In this document: one piece after another, positions 6,266 to 13,704 of the stretch | Layout of the letters: each line of letters opens with the position of its first letter | Numbering within the stretch: position 1 is the stretch's first letter | DNA from: DAXETY01 sp051155755 | GTDB lineage: Bacteria; Desulfobacterota; Desulfobacteria; Desulfobacterales; SG8-13 | Length of the DNA stretch: 15,318 nt | Direction: 5' to 3' | Assembly: GCA_051155755.1 (NCBI GenBank) | Contig: DAXETY010000108.1 | Location: forward strand, 1-15,318 | Notes under the pieces: generated by a model | Told to the model about the DNA's origin: nothing | Database searches by the model: none | The model's input: the letters and a program-made list of their open reading frames with translations, nothing else | Program-made: the position numbers and the translations under genes

Positions 6266-7609
6266 TCACCGGAAGATGATGCTTGGAATATAGGTAATCA
6301 CTGATGGAAAGAGTATGCAGATAATCACGCCGAAAGCCTGCAGGAAGATAAACGGAAGCACCCCTTTGTAAATTTCCATCATCTGGTACTTGCCGGAGGG
6401 TGCAGCTCCGGCGAAATAGAAAAGCGCGTAACCGAAAGGTGGTGTCAAAAAGGACGTCTGCAAGACGATGCAGATCAGCATCGAAAACCACAAGGGATCG
6501 AACCCAAGCTCCAAAGAAACCGGCATATATACCGGTAGACAGACGAGGAGAATCGCCACCCAATCGATAAACATGCCAAGCAGAAATATGGCCAGAAGCA
6601 TGATGAACAAGATCATTGCGGGTTGGAGATCGCCTCCGATCAGCAAATCGGTAATCACATCACCGCCACCGACATACAAGAAAGTGGCGCTGAAAAGATT
6701 GCCGAAGAGAACCAGAATCATGACCATGGAGGTCGTCCGGAGGGTTGCCTTGCACGACTCGAAGACGACCTTCCAGTTGAAGTTGCCCCGCGCGATGGCC
6801 AAAATGGCGGCACCCAGAACGCCCACTCCGGCAGCTTCGGAGGGGGTTGCGACACCGCCGAGAATTGTGCCCATTACGGCGAATATCAGCACCAGCGGAG
6901 GGATCATTGATTTGATGATCATCCAAATTTTCTGCTGTGCCGAGTAGCTGGATGCTTCCTGCTTGCTGATCGGTGGTCCATATGATGGCTTTACCTGGCA
7001 AATAATCAGTATGTATGTCATATATAGAAAAGACAGCAGCAGACCGGGCAGGATGGCGGCGGCGAAAAGGGCACCGACTGATGTCTCTTTGAGCCCGGTC
7101 AACCCGCCGTAAACCACGAGCATGATACTGGGCGGGATCAGGATACCGAGGGTGCCGCCGGAACAAATGAGTCCGGCGGCGATCTGCTTGTTGTATCCTT
7201 TTTCCAGCAGTTTGGGGCCGGCAAGAAGCGCCATGCCGACGACCGAGGCGCCAACGATTCCAGTTGTGGCGGCAAGGATTACACAGACGAAAATGACGGC
7301 CAAACCAAGCCCGCCTTTTATTCCTCCCATAATCACATAAAGCGCTTCGAACAGAGCGTCGGAGATTTTGGCACGATCCAGCAGCTGGGCCATCAAAATG
7401 AACAATGGAACCGCTACTAGAACGAAATTGTTCATGGTTCCCCAAGCATTGTTGATGAAAAAGCCCAAAAGTCCGTCGACATTGAATCCATTCTCGATGA
7501 GACCGAAAATGACAGCGGTTCCCGCCAGGGAAAAGGCCAAGGGGAGCCCCAGTACGATAAACAAGATAAGAAGGGTGAACATTCCGATGGTTAAGAATTC
7601 TGGACTCAT
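6266..7609 (-). CDS. dctM: TRAP transporter large permease (DctM)
   Basis: Predicted product is 447 residues, the usual length, with about twelve hydrophobic segments from LTIGMFTLLILFIVLGLPLA onward. Family-typical stretches include LFILMAQLLDRAKISDALF, IPPSIMLVVYGGLTG and, near the end, LTPPFGYALFYFAG. It forms the Na+-coupled transport channel in the inner membrane with DctQ, taking substrate from DctP. ATG 7609 follows GGGGAGG closely, nine bases after the dctQ stop, so the two are translationally linked. It is the last gene of the minus-strand operon; no strong terminator is seen behind it. Confidence 0.96.
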   Translation of the reverse strand: MSPEFLTIGMFTLLILFIVLGLPLAFSLAGTAVIFGLIENGFNVDGLLGFFINNAWGTMNNFVLVAVPLFILMAQLLDRAKISDALFEALYVIMGGIKGGLGLAVIFVCVILAATTGIVGASVVGMALLAGPKLLEKGYNKQIAAGLICSGGTLGILIPPSIMLVVYGGLTGLKETSVGALFAAAILPGLLLSFLYMTYILIICQVKPSYGPPISKQEASSYSAQQKIWMIIKSMIPPLVLIFAVMGTILGGVATPSEAAGVGVLGAAILAIARGNFNWKVVFESCKATLRTTSMVMILVLFGNLFSATFLYVGGGDVITDLLIGGDLQPAMILFIMLLAIFLLGMFIDWVAILLVCLPVYMPVSLELGFDPLWFSMLICIVLQTSFLTPPFGYALFYFAGAAPSGKYQMMEIYKGVLPFIFLQAFGVIICILFPSVITYIPSIIFR

Positions 7610-7618
7610 GGCCTCCCC

Positions 7619-8125
7619 TTAGCTGACGGTTTCCTTTTGCGCGAATTTCAGAATTCGTTTGACCAGGTTGGAAAAAACCTGAAGTAAAAGCAAAGTAAAT
7701 CCCAAAGCCATCAACAGCTTCACCGGCCATATCGGCGGGGCCCATGCCGAGGACAGGGCCTCCAGGATTTTCGTGGAGGTGATGGCGTTATCCCAAGCCC
7801 AAATGCAAAGCATGGCAACCAGGGGGAGGGTGATACAGCCTGTCAGCACAATATAGAGTATTTCCTGCAGCTTTTTGGGAAATTTAGAGCTGAATACATC
7901 GACCCTGACGTGGCCGTCAAAATATTCCGTATAGCCATACCCCATGACGAAATGAACACCGAAAATGAACGTTGTTAACTCCAACCCCCAGATCGTCGGC
8001 GCATTAAAAAAATAGCGCCGGACAACTTCGTAGCACACCATCACGACCAGTATCACCATAAGCAGAGACGAAATTTCTGATCCTTTTACCACAATCTTGT
8101 CGATCAATTTCGTGAGCCGATTCAT
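7619..8125 (-). CDS. dctQ: TRAP transporter small permease (DctQ)
   Basis: Predicted product is 168 residues with four hydrophobic segments, roughly at 20-38, 48-66, 88-110 and 132-152. EVVRRYFFNAPTIWGLE and the GHVRVDVF region are typical of DctQ proteins. It helps assemble the transporter with DctM. ATG 8125 has GGGAG upstream. It is separated from dctP by 215 bases containing a strong hairpin, so its level may be set below that of the binding protein. Confidence 0.95.
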   Translation of the reverse strand: MNRLTKLIDKIVVKGSEISSLLMVILVVMVCYEVVRRYFFNAPTIWGLELTTFIFGVHFVMGYGYTEYFDGHVRVDVFSSKFPKKLQEILYIVLTGCITLPLVAMLCIWAWDNAITSTKILEALSSAWAPPIWPVKLLMALGFTLLLLQVFSNLVKRILKFAQKETVS

Positions 8126-8266
8126 CGCTCGCTCCCGTTCTTGGATTGCGCTTCAATCGACCGGCAAACCCTTGAACCTCAATCCAAGCTGCATCCTGGT
8201 TCCATCCTGAAAGATCAAAAGAATGAATAATGCATTCGCAAATTCTTTCGGATTGATGCGAGATTG

Positions 8267-8303
8267 CCGGCTGGATCCGTAACCCGCTGCCGAATCCAGC
8301 CGG
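8267..8303 (-). promoter_or_regulatory. Intergenic hairpin between dctP and dctQ
   Basis: CCGGCTGGAT (8267-8276) pairs perfectly with ATCCAGCCGG (8294-8303) around a 17-base loop. In the direction of operon transcription no T-run follows, so it is more likely an RNA processing or stabilising structure favouring dctP mRNA than a full terminator. The T-run lies on the other side and would fit a terminator only for plus-strand transcripts. Confidence 0.6.
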
Positions 8304-8340
8304 GTTTTTCTCCAACGTTGCCTTTTGCGTCGACGGTGCT

Positions 8341-9510
8341 CTATTCGTGCAGTTTTCCTTTTACGACTTGGTCCATCGGCCACGGCGTGACTCCGGCTCT
8401 GGCGGAACGCCAATCGGCAAAATCGATTTTAAGCGCTTCCTGGGATTCGAGCAGGCGCTTGCAGTCGGGACACCTTTCTTTGACCTTTTCCAGGTACGCT
8501 TGGGTTGTTTTGGCAAAGTCCACGATGGCGGCTTCGTCCATCATCACGATTTCAGATCTTTCCTTGAAGCGGCGGATGGCCTCCGCATTTAGATTATTCA
8601 GCCAACTGTAGCTCCACAGCTGTGTTTCTTTGGCGGCTGTGTCGAGAATCCACTTCAAGTCTTCACCCAACTCGTCATATGATTTTTGGTTGAAAAAGAA
8701 TGCGAATTGACAAGCCGGCTGGTGCACACCGGGTTGGATGATATATTGGGTGACTTCATCAAAACCCATCGGCCAGTTGACTGCCGGTGAGGAGAATTCA
8801 GCCGCATCCAGGACACCGGTCTGCAGCGACAGGTAGACCTCACCCCCCGGCGTTGCCACTCCGGAAGCGCCCAGGTCATTCAAAATGTCCAAGTACCATC
8901 CCCACGTTCTGACCTTCATTCCCTTGAAGTCCTCCATTTTCGAGGCGCGCTTGTTGGAGTTCAGCCCCATTTCCTGGCCGGCTTGGCCTCCGGGCAGGGC
9001 AAAAAGGTTGTACTGACCATAAAGAGCCTGCATTTCCTTCAAACCGCCCCGTTCGTACAGCCAAATGTTGTAGAGTTCGGCATCCAGTCCGTATGGAACC
9101 GAACCGAAGGCGATGAACGCCTCGTTTTTCCCTTTCCAGTATCCCGGCCAGTCATGTCCTGCATCAAAAGATCCCTTGCTGACGGCATCGAAAATTTCCA
9201 TGGCGGGGACCAGTTCGCCGGCCGAATAGGCCTTGATATCCAGGCGTCCACCGGAGGCCAGGCGAACGGTGTCGCAGAAATGGACGGCCATGTCGTAGAA
9301 CAGCAATCCCTTGGTCCAGGGAAGCACCATCTTCCAGCGATGTTTTTTATCGCTGGTTTCAACCTTCAGTTTTTTGACCGCTTCGATCCGGTCATCTGCG
9401 CCGAATTTCTGCCGCTCCGATTTTGTCTTTTTGTCTTGAGCCAAAGCCGGGCTCACGGCGAACAGAAGAACAAATGTGAAAATAGCCGCTGCCGTTAAAC
9501 ATTTTTTCAT
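8341..9510 (-). CDS. dctP: TRAP transporter substrate-binding protein (DctP, TakP-like)
   Basis: Predicted product is 389 residues. A clear signal peptide (MKKCLTAAAIFTFVLLFAVS, cleavage near ALA-Q25) sends it to the periplasm. The binding-protein fold shows VRTWG with R201, the arginine that pairs with substrate carboxylate in this family, then PGGEVYLSLQTGVLDAAE at 221-238. That pattern and the following SSPAVNWPMGF resemble TakP-type binders of 2-oxo or hydroxy carboxylates; assignment to that subgroup is inference. ATG 9510 has AAGGAGGAG four bases upstream, an exceptionally strong site. It lies 195 bases behind the CoA synthetase gene on the same strand. Confidence 0.95.
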   Translation of the reverse strand: MKKCLTAAAIFTFVLLFAVSPALAQDKKTKSERQKFGADDRIEAVKKLKVETSDKKHRWKMVLPWTKGLLFYDMAVHFCDTVRLASGGRLDIKAYSAGELVPAMEIFDAVSKGSFDAGHDWPGYWKGKNEAFIAFGSVPYGLDAELYNIWLYERGGLKEMQALYGQYNLFALPGGQAGQEMGLNSNKRASKMEDFKGMKVRTWGWYLDILNDLGASGVATPGGEVYLSLQTGVLDAAEFSSPAVNWPMGFDEVTQYIIQPGVHQPACQFAFFFNQKSYDELGEDLKWILDTAAKETQLWSYSWLNNLNAEAIRRFKERSEIVMMDEAAIVDFAKTTQAYLEKVKERCPDCKRLLESQEALKIDFADWRSARAGVTPWPMDQVVKGKLHE

Positions 9511-9638
9511 AATTCTCCTCCTTGTTGGTGGTGTTGAATGGGCGTTGAACGATTTTTCGTTGTTGCGATGGTTCAGCTTAACGGCCGAAGCAGGTACTCG
9601 AAATGGCCGTCGCTTGGGCTTGTTGAAGACCCGGAAGT

Positions 9639-9674
9639 TGTATTAAATTTACTATATGTATTATTCTTAATACA
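9639..9674. promoter_or_regulatory. Paired TGTA-N10-TACA-type sites upstream of dctP
   Basis: Two overlapping 18-base sites lie here: 9639-9656 (TGTATTAAATTTACTATA) and 9657-9674, a perfect 7-4-7 palindrome TGTATTA-TTCT-TAATACA. The first matches the site at 11429 in 16 of 19 bases when one more base is included. They are probable binding sites of a dimeric regulator, most simply the activator at 13705. An outer pair ACCCGG (9629-9634) and CCGGGT (9677-9682) encloses them. Confidence 0.6.
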
Positions 9675-9705
9675 CACCGGGTTTCCGCGCTCTGCCCTCG
9701 AAGAT

Positions 9706-11232
9706 TCAAACCGATTGCCCATAGATCTCCCTGAGTTCTCTTTTCAGAGTCTTTCCGGCGACATTCCTCGGGAAATCCTGAATGATTTTCAGCCCGGCAA
9801 TTCTTTGAAACTTGGCACCCACACGTGAATTAACCCATTCCACCAGCTCCTGCTCGCTCGCTTTGCCGGCCGGAAGCAGCGTGACGGTGGCAAACGGGAC
9901 TTCGCCCCATTTCTCGTGGGGGATACCAAAAACCGCCACTTCGTTCACGTCGGGGTGCTGAACGATGACCTCTTCGATATCACGGGGGTAAACATTGACT
10001 CCCCCGGAGATGATCATGTCCTTTTTCCGGTCGACCAGGTACAAAAACCCATCCTCGTCGACGTAGCCCAGATCGCCTGAATGCAGCCAGCCATCGACGA
10101 TGGCTTTCTGTGTCAAATCCGGGCGTTTGTAGTATCCCGGCATGAGTATGGGGCCTTTGCCGCAGATTTCACCGACTTGGTTGGGCGGCAGCTCGGTCCC
10201 GTTTTCATCTAAAATTTTCATGTCGAACAGCGGAAGTGGGGTGCCCACCGAAGCGGGTTTCTTGGGGTAGTCGAGTTTGTCCAGAACGGTCACAAAACCT
10301 TCTGTCAAACCGTACAGTTCGTAAAAGCGCCCCGGGAGCAGCCGGGTCAAGGTTTCCTTGTGCTGGAGGTGCAATGGCGCTCCCAAGGCAAGGATCATTT
10401 CCAAAGAGGCCAGTTTTTCCGCGTCAAAATTGGGGGCATGCAGCATGGCAATAATCTGGGCGGGGACCATCATCACGTGGGTCACCTTTTCTTTTCCGAT
10501 GCACTCGATGTACGCAACGGGATCGAAGTGGGATTGCAGGATGTAGGTTGCCCCCTGAAAGACCGTGGGCATTAAATCAACAAAGGCGCCGTTGAATACG
10601 ATGGCGCCGGCATGCAGGGTCACACTTTCCGGAGCCAGGCGAAAGGCGCTGGCAAAGGAGGTTCCATAGGCAATGCGAATATCGTGGGTGTGGACGATCC
10701 CTTTGGGAAGGCCGGTGGTCCCGCTGCTGTACATGATGTTGAAGGGATCATCGCCGGCAACCACCGGGACGTTCGGCTCACTGTCACTCTCAGCCTCTTT
10801 CAGGGCGTGATAGTTTTTAAATTCCTCGCTGGATGACGAATCAATCGTCAGACAGCACCCCGGCCGAAGACGCGGCAGATCCGGTTTGATTTGGTTGATG
10901 ACATCCGTAAATGCGCGATTGGTAATCACCATCTCGGCATCGGCGTCTTTGAGAAGGGATCGAAGCGCGCCTTCCATCAGCAGGGTGCTCATGGGCACAA
11001 CCACCGCACCGACCTTGGCGGCGGCCCAGTAGGCTTCAAGCAGTTCGAGACAGTTGGGCAAGACGGTGGCCACCTTTGAGCCCTTTTGGATTCCCAGGCC
11101 CAGCATGGCATTTGCCAGCTTGTTGATATTCTGATTGAAATGAAAATACGTCAAACGCCGGTCTCCGAACACCACCGCGGTGTGGTCGGGTCGGTAGCGG
11201 GCATGGCGGGGAAACAGCATCCCCAGATTCAT
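9706..11232 (-). CDS. AMP-dependent acyl-CoA synthetase (ANL superfamily)
   Basis: Predicted product is 508 residues. It activates a carboxylic acid with ATP and CoA through an acyl-adenylate. Motifs: P-loop YSSGTTGLPKG at 168-178, YELYGLTE at 304-311, GWLHSGDLG at 381-389, hinge DRKKD at 401-405, and the C-terminal catalytic lysine K494 in VAGKTLKRE. ATG 11232 is chosen over a TTG at 11310 because AGGGAGG precedes it, the homology starts there, and the likely sigma-54 start of transcription (near 11295) lies downstream of 11310. It probably feeds the dehydrogenase and thiolase encoded divergently. Substrate cannot be read from sequence; medium/long-chain or aromatic acids are possible. Confidence 0.94.
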   Translation of the reverse strand: MNLGMLFPRHARYRPDHTAVVFGDRRLTYFHFNQNINKLANAMLGLGIQKGSKVATVLPNCLELLEAYWAAAKVGAVVVPMSTLLMEGALRSLLKDADAEMVITNRAFTDVINQIKPDLPRLRPGCCLTIDSSSSEEFKNYHALKEAESDSEPNVPVVAGDDPFNIMYSSGTTGLPKGIVHTHDIRIAYGTSFASAFRLAPESVTLHAGAIVFNGAFVDLMPTVFQGATYILQSHFDPVAYIECIGKEKVTHVMMVPAQIIAMLHAPNFDAEKLASLEMILALGAPLHLQHKETLTRLLPGRFYELYGLTEGFVTVLDKLDYPKKPASVGTPLPLFDMKILDENGTELPPNQVGEICGKGPILMPGYYKRPDLTQKAIVDGWLHSGDLGYVDEDGFLYLVDRKKDMIISGGVNVYPRDIEEVIVQHPDVNEVAVFGIPHEKWGEVPFATVTLLPAGKASEQELVEWVNSRVGAKFQRIAGLKIIQDFPRNVAGKTLKRELREIYGQSV

Positions 11233-11305
11233 CGGATCCTCCCTGGTGTGATGAATGCGATTTTTCGAGATGACTTGACCGTCTTTAAAACCTGCCATGG
11301 TTATT

Positions 11306-11321
11306 GGCAAAAGTTGTGCCG
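11306..11321 (-). promoter_or_regulatory. Sigma-54 promoter for the acyl-CoA synthetase gene
   Basis: On the minus strand the sequence reads CGGCAC-AACTT-TTGCC, against the consensus TGGCAC-N5-TTGCW, with exactly ten bases between GG and GC. Transcription would begin near 11295, about 60 bases before the ATG at 11232. It faces away from a similar promoter at 11510. Confidence 0.75.
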
Positions 11322-11347
11322 AATGATATTTAGAATCTGAAGCATGG

Positions 11348-11378
11348 TGTAAACTTTAGTTTTCATTAATCATTTACA
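11348..11378. promoter_or_regulatory. Wide inverted TGTAAA/TTTACA pair
   Basis: TGTAAA (11348-11353) and TTTACA (11373-11378) face each other across 19 bases, between the two divergent sigma-54 promoters. They share the TGTA/TACA half-site of the regular sites but with wider spacing. They could be extra half-sites for the activator. Confidence 0.35.
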
Positions 11379-11428
11379 TTCGACGGGACTTTTCGGCCAA
11401 ATTCATCTTGCCGAGTTGTCGCAAAAGA

Positions 11429-11446
11429 TGTATTAATTTTGCTACA
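11429..11446. promoter_or_regulatory. TGTA-N10-TACA site, likely upstream activator site
   Basis: TGTATTAATTTTGCTACA has the same spacing as the two sites upstream of dctP. Its centre is about 98 bases upstream of the predicted start from the promoter at 11510 and about 143 from that at 11306. These are normal distances for a sigma-54 enhancer, so one site could serve both directions. Confidence 0.6.
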
Positions 11447-11485
11447 TTCGCCGCTTTCCGGATCGACGGCCAGTCGCCCAAAACC

Positions 11486-11498
11486 CCGGATAATCCGG
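11486..11498. promoter_or_regulatory. CCGGAT-A-ATCCGG palindrome next to the promoter
   Basis: A perfect 6-1-6 palindrome ends 11 bases before the promoter at 11510, and another CCGGAT half-site occurs just upstream at 11458-11463. It may be an operator for a second regulator; there is no direct evidence. Confidence 0.35.
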
Positions 11499-11509
11499 CA
11501 TGTTGATGA

Positions 11510-11525
11510 CGGCATGGGAATTGCT
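11510..11525 (+). promoter_or_regulatory. Sigma-54 promoter for the SDR-thiolase operon
   Basis: CGGCAT-GGGAA-TTGCT matches the -24/-12 consensus at the GG and GC pairs with ten bases between them, and has the full TTGCT. Transcription would start near 11536, giving a leader of about 28 bases that contains the CAGGAGG binding site of the dehydrogenase gene. Confidence 0.78.
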
Positions 11526-11563
11526 CCCACCAATGTCATCTTTCATTTTTTCAGGAGGTCCCC

Positions 11564-12349
11564 ATGCTTGACATCAAAGATGCGGTGGCCGTCGTGACCG
11601 GCGGTGCGAGCGGCATTGGCCTGGCTTTTGCCCGGTATTGGGTGCAATCAGGTGGTAAGGCCCTGTTAGCGGATGTTTCCGGTCAGGCCCTGCAGAGCGC
11701 CAAAAAGGCCCTGGGACCATCCGTCGAAACGATGGCCTGTGACGTAACCAGTGAAACCGACAGCCAGCAGCTGGCGGACACGGCCATGGACGCATTCGGC
11801 CAAATCAACCTGGTGGCTCCCTTTGCCGGAATCATCCAAGACGGGTTGATGGTCGCCCCCGATCGAGAAAGCGGCAAAGTCGTCTCCAAGATGTCACTCG
11901 AGCAGTTCCGCGCGGTGATCGACGTCAATCTTACCGGGGTCTTCCTCACCGTTCGCGACTGCTCGGAAAAGATGATCAACAACGGAGACAGGGGCTTGAT
12001 TTGCCTGGTTTCGTCCACCGGTTCGCTTGGCACCGCCGGTCAGATCAACTACTCCTCGAGCAAGGCGGCTGTTTCGGTCATGCCCAAAGTCATAACGGCG
12101 GAATTCTTCCGGCGGGGGGTTGCCGATCGCATCCGCTGCGTGGCTGTGGCGCCGGGCTATGTTGCAACCCCGATTTTGAAGGGAATGAATCAGAAAGCCC
12201 TGTCTCGGATCCTGGAAAATGTTCCCATCGGCAGGCTGATCGAGCCGGCTGAAGTGGCTTCGCTGGTCTGCGAATTGTATCGCAACGAAGCAATGACCGG
12301 AGATGTATATTTCATTCATGGTGGTCTGCGGCTGGGGTCCAAAGGATAA
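11564..12349 (+). CDS. Short-chain dehydrogenase/reductase, likely 3-hydroxyacyl-CoA dehydrogenase
   Basis: Predicted product is 261 residues, a classical SDR. ATG 11564 follows CAGGAGG. The cofactor motif TGGASGIG is at 12-19; D37 after the second strand favours NAD over NADP. Catalytic residues are N122, S150 or S151, Y163 and K167 (YSSSK). The usual NNAG is PFAG at 86-89, an unusual change in a structural motif. A short insertion follows (residues about 92-110, DGLMVAPDRESGKVVSKMS). Lying between a CoA synthetase and a thiolase gene, it most likely oxidises a 3-hydroxyacyl-CoA to the 3-keto form. Sequence alone does not exclude an alcohol or ketoacyl-ACP reductase role. Confidence 0.9.
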   Translation: MLDIKDAVAVVTGGASGIGLAFARYWVQSGGKALLADVSGQALQSAKKALGPSVETMACDVTSETDSQQLADTAMDAFGQINLVAPFAGIIQDGLMVAPDRESGKVVSKMSLEQFRAVIDVNLTGVFLTVRDCSEKMINNGDRGLICLVSSTGSLGTAGQINYSSSKAAVSVMPKVITAEFFRRGVADRIRCVAVAPGYVATPILKGMNQKALSRILENVPIGRLIEPAEVASLVCELYRNEAMTGDVYFIHGGLRLGSKG

Positions 12350-12389
12350 CCAAAACCATTTCAACAGGAGAATACACAGGAGGACAACC

Positions 12390-13655
12390 ATGAGCCGTGT
12401 CAGCATCATTGGGGCCTACAATACCAAATTTGGCGCCTTTGTCGAGAAGAACCCGGAATCGGGTGAAGTCCACGATACCAAATCCTTTTACGACTTGATC
12501 ATCGAGGCGGGCAAGGGGGCGATTGCCGATGCGGGATTGGAGCCCGCGGACATAGACGGTATTTGGATTGGTTCTTGCTCGCCCGCCAAATTCATTAACC
12601 AGGAGCACGTCGGCCCCCTGGGCCTGGAGGTCGCCCCGGATGATCTGCGCTTCGTTCCGACAACCCGCACAGAGGGGGCTTGCGCTTCCTCATCGGTCGC
12701 CCTTTACAATGCCATGTTCGGCGTCGAATCCGGCCGGTTCCGCCGGGTCTTGGTGATCGGCGTGGAAAAGATGAGCCTGCTGCCGACCTCGGGAGTGACC
12801 CACACATTGGCCTGCTCTTCCTACTGGCCGGAAGAGGGCGCTTTGGGGATGACCTTCCCGGGGCTCTTCGCCGAATATGCCAAAGGCTACATGCGTCACT
12901 ACGGCTTCAGCTTGGAGGAATTACAAAAAATGTTCGCCGCCGTTTCGGCACTGGCCTACCGCAACGGCGTCGAAAACCCGCTGGCCCATTTCAGCAAGGG
13001 AGGACCGGCCGACCGGCTCAAACTGTTTACCCCCGAGGCGATTTTGAATCTGCCGCCAACCGGGAAAGGCAGCAACCCTGTCATCGCCGACCCTTTGCGG
13101 TTGCATGATTGCTCCCTGATATCCGACGGAGCCGCCGCGGTCATCCTTGCTCCCACACAAGAGGCGCGATCGATCAGCCAACGCGTGGTGGAGATCGCCG
13201 GGATCGGCATGACCACCGAGCGCCTGCCTGAAAGCGTTCGCCCCAACATGCACGAGCTGATGGCCGGAAAGCAGGCCGTCAAAAAATCGTTTGAGGAAGC
13301 ACAAGTCACCATATCAGACGTGGACTTGGCCGAAGTCCACGACTGTTTTTCCATCAACCAGCTCCTGACCACTGAAGCGCTGGGTCTTTCGGAAGACGGC
13401 CAAGCGGGCTGGGATTACCTGAACGGCCGCTTTGGCCCGGATGACCGCTGCCCGGTGAACTTGTCAGGGGGGCTCAAGTCAAAGGTCCACCCTGTCGGGG
13501 CGACGGGCTGCTCAATGCACGCGTTGGCATACAAGCAATTGGTCGGTGAGCCCATCGGGATGGCGCCCGCCAGCCGAAAACCGGAAATCGCCGTGGTTTT
13601 TAATGTGGGCGGCTCAGCCGCCACCAATTGCGTCACGACCTTGAAACGGATATAA
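12390..13655 (+). CDS. Thiolase, SCP2/SCP-x type
   Basis: Predicted product is 421 residues; ATG 12390 has ACAGGAGG six bases before it, whereas the longer frame to 12303 overlaps the dehydrogenase gene. Nucleophile C98 is in EGACASSS; the active-site loop is VHDCFSI with H317 and C319; H367 sits in VHPVGATG. HDCF and the absence of a C-terminal CxG motif place it with SCP2-type thiolases. The family cleaves 3-ketoacyl-CoA, often with branched or aromatic chains. Many bacterial members need a small DUF35 (zinc ribbon/OB-fold) partner; none is in the window. It is 40 bases behind the dehydrogenase gene, surely in one operon. Confidence 0.92.
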   Translation: MSRVSIIGAYNTKFGAFVEKNPESGEVHDTKSFYDLIIEAGKGAIADAGLEPADIDGIWIGSCSPAKFINQEHVGPLGLEVAPDDLRFVPTTRTEGACASSSVALYNAMFGVESGRFRRVLVIGVEKMSLLPTSGVTHTLACSSYWPEEGALGMTFPGLFAEYAKGYMRHYGFSLEELQKMFAAVSALAYRNGVENPLAHFSKGGPADRLKLFTPEAILNLPPTGKGSNPVIADPLRLHDCSLISDGAAAVILAPTQEARSISQRVVEIAGIGMTTERLPESVRPNMHELMAGKQAVKKSFEEAQVTISDVDLAEVHDCFSINQLLTTEALGLSEDGQAGWDYLNGRFGPDDRCPVNLSGGLKSKVHPVGATGCSMHALAYKQLVGEPIGMAPASRKPEIAVVFNVGGSAATNCVTTLKRI

Positions 13656-13671
13656 ATGCCCGGTTTACATA

Positions 13672-13687
13672 CCGTGCGCCCGCACGG
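13672..13687 (+). promoter_or_regulatory. Small GC hairpin between thiolase and regulator genes
   Basis: CCGTGC-GCCC-GCACGG forms a perfect six-pair stem with a four-base loop, 16 bases after the thiolase stop. No T-run follows, so it may only weaken read-through or mark an RNA processing site ahead of the regulator gene. Confidence 0.45.
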
Positions 13688-13704
13688 CCGGCAGAGTGGC
13701 GACA

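Noticed and set aside
6660..7745. A 361-residue minus-strand frame overlapping dctM and dctQ
   Set aside because: It lies in a different frame of the real transporter genes, spans both, and has no membrane segments or motifs.
9616..9636. Sigma-54 promoter for dctP
   Set aside because: One place has GG and GC at the right distance on the minus strand, but the surrounding bases fit the consensus poorly. dctP may be read from the synthetase promoter or from an unseen one.
11233..11310. Longer start of the acyl-CoA synthetase (TTG 11310)
   Set aside because: It lies upstream of the predicted transcription start, lacks a binding site, and adds 26 residues without family similarity.
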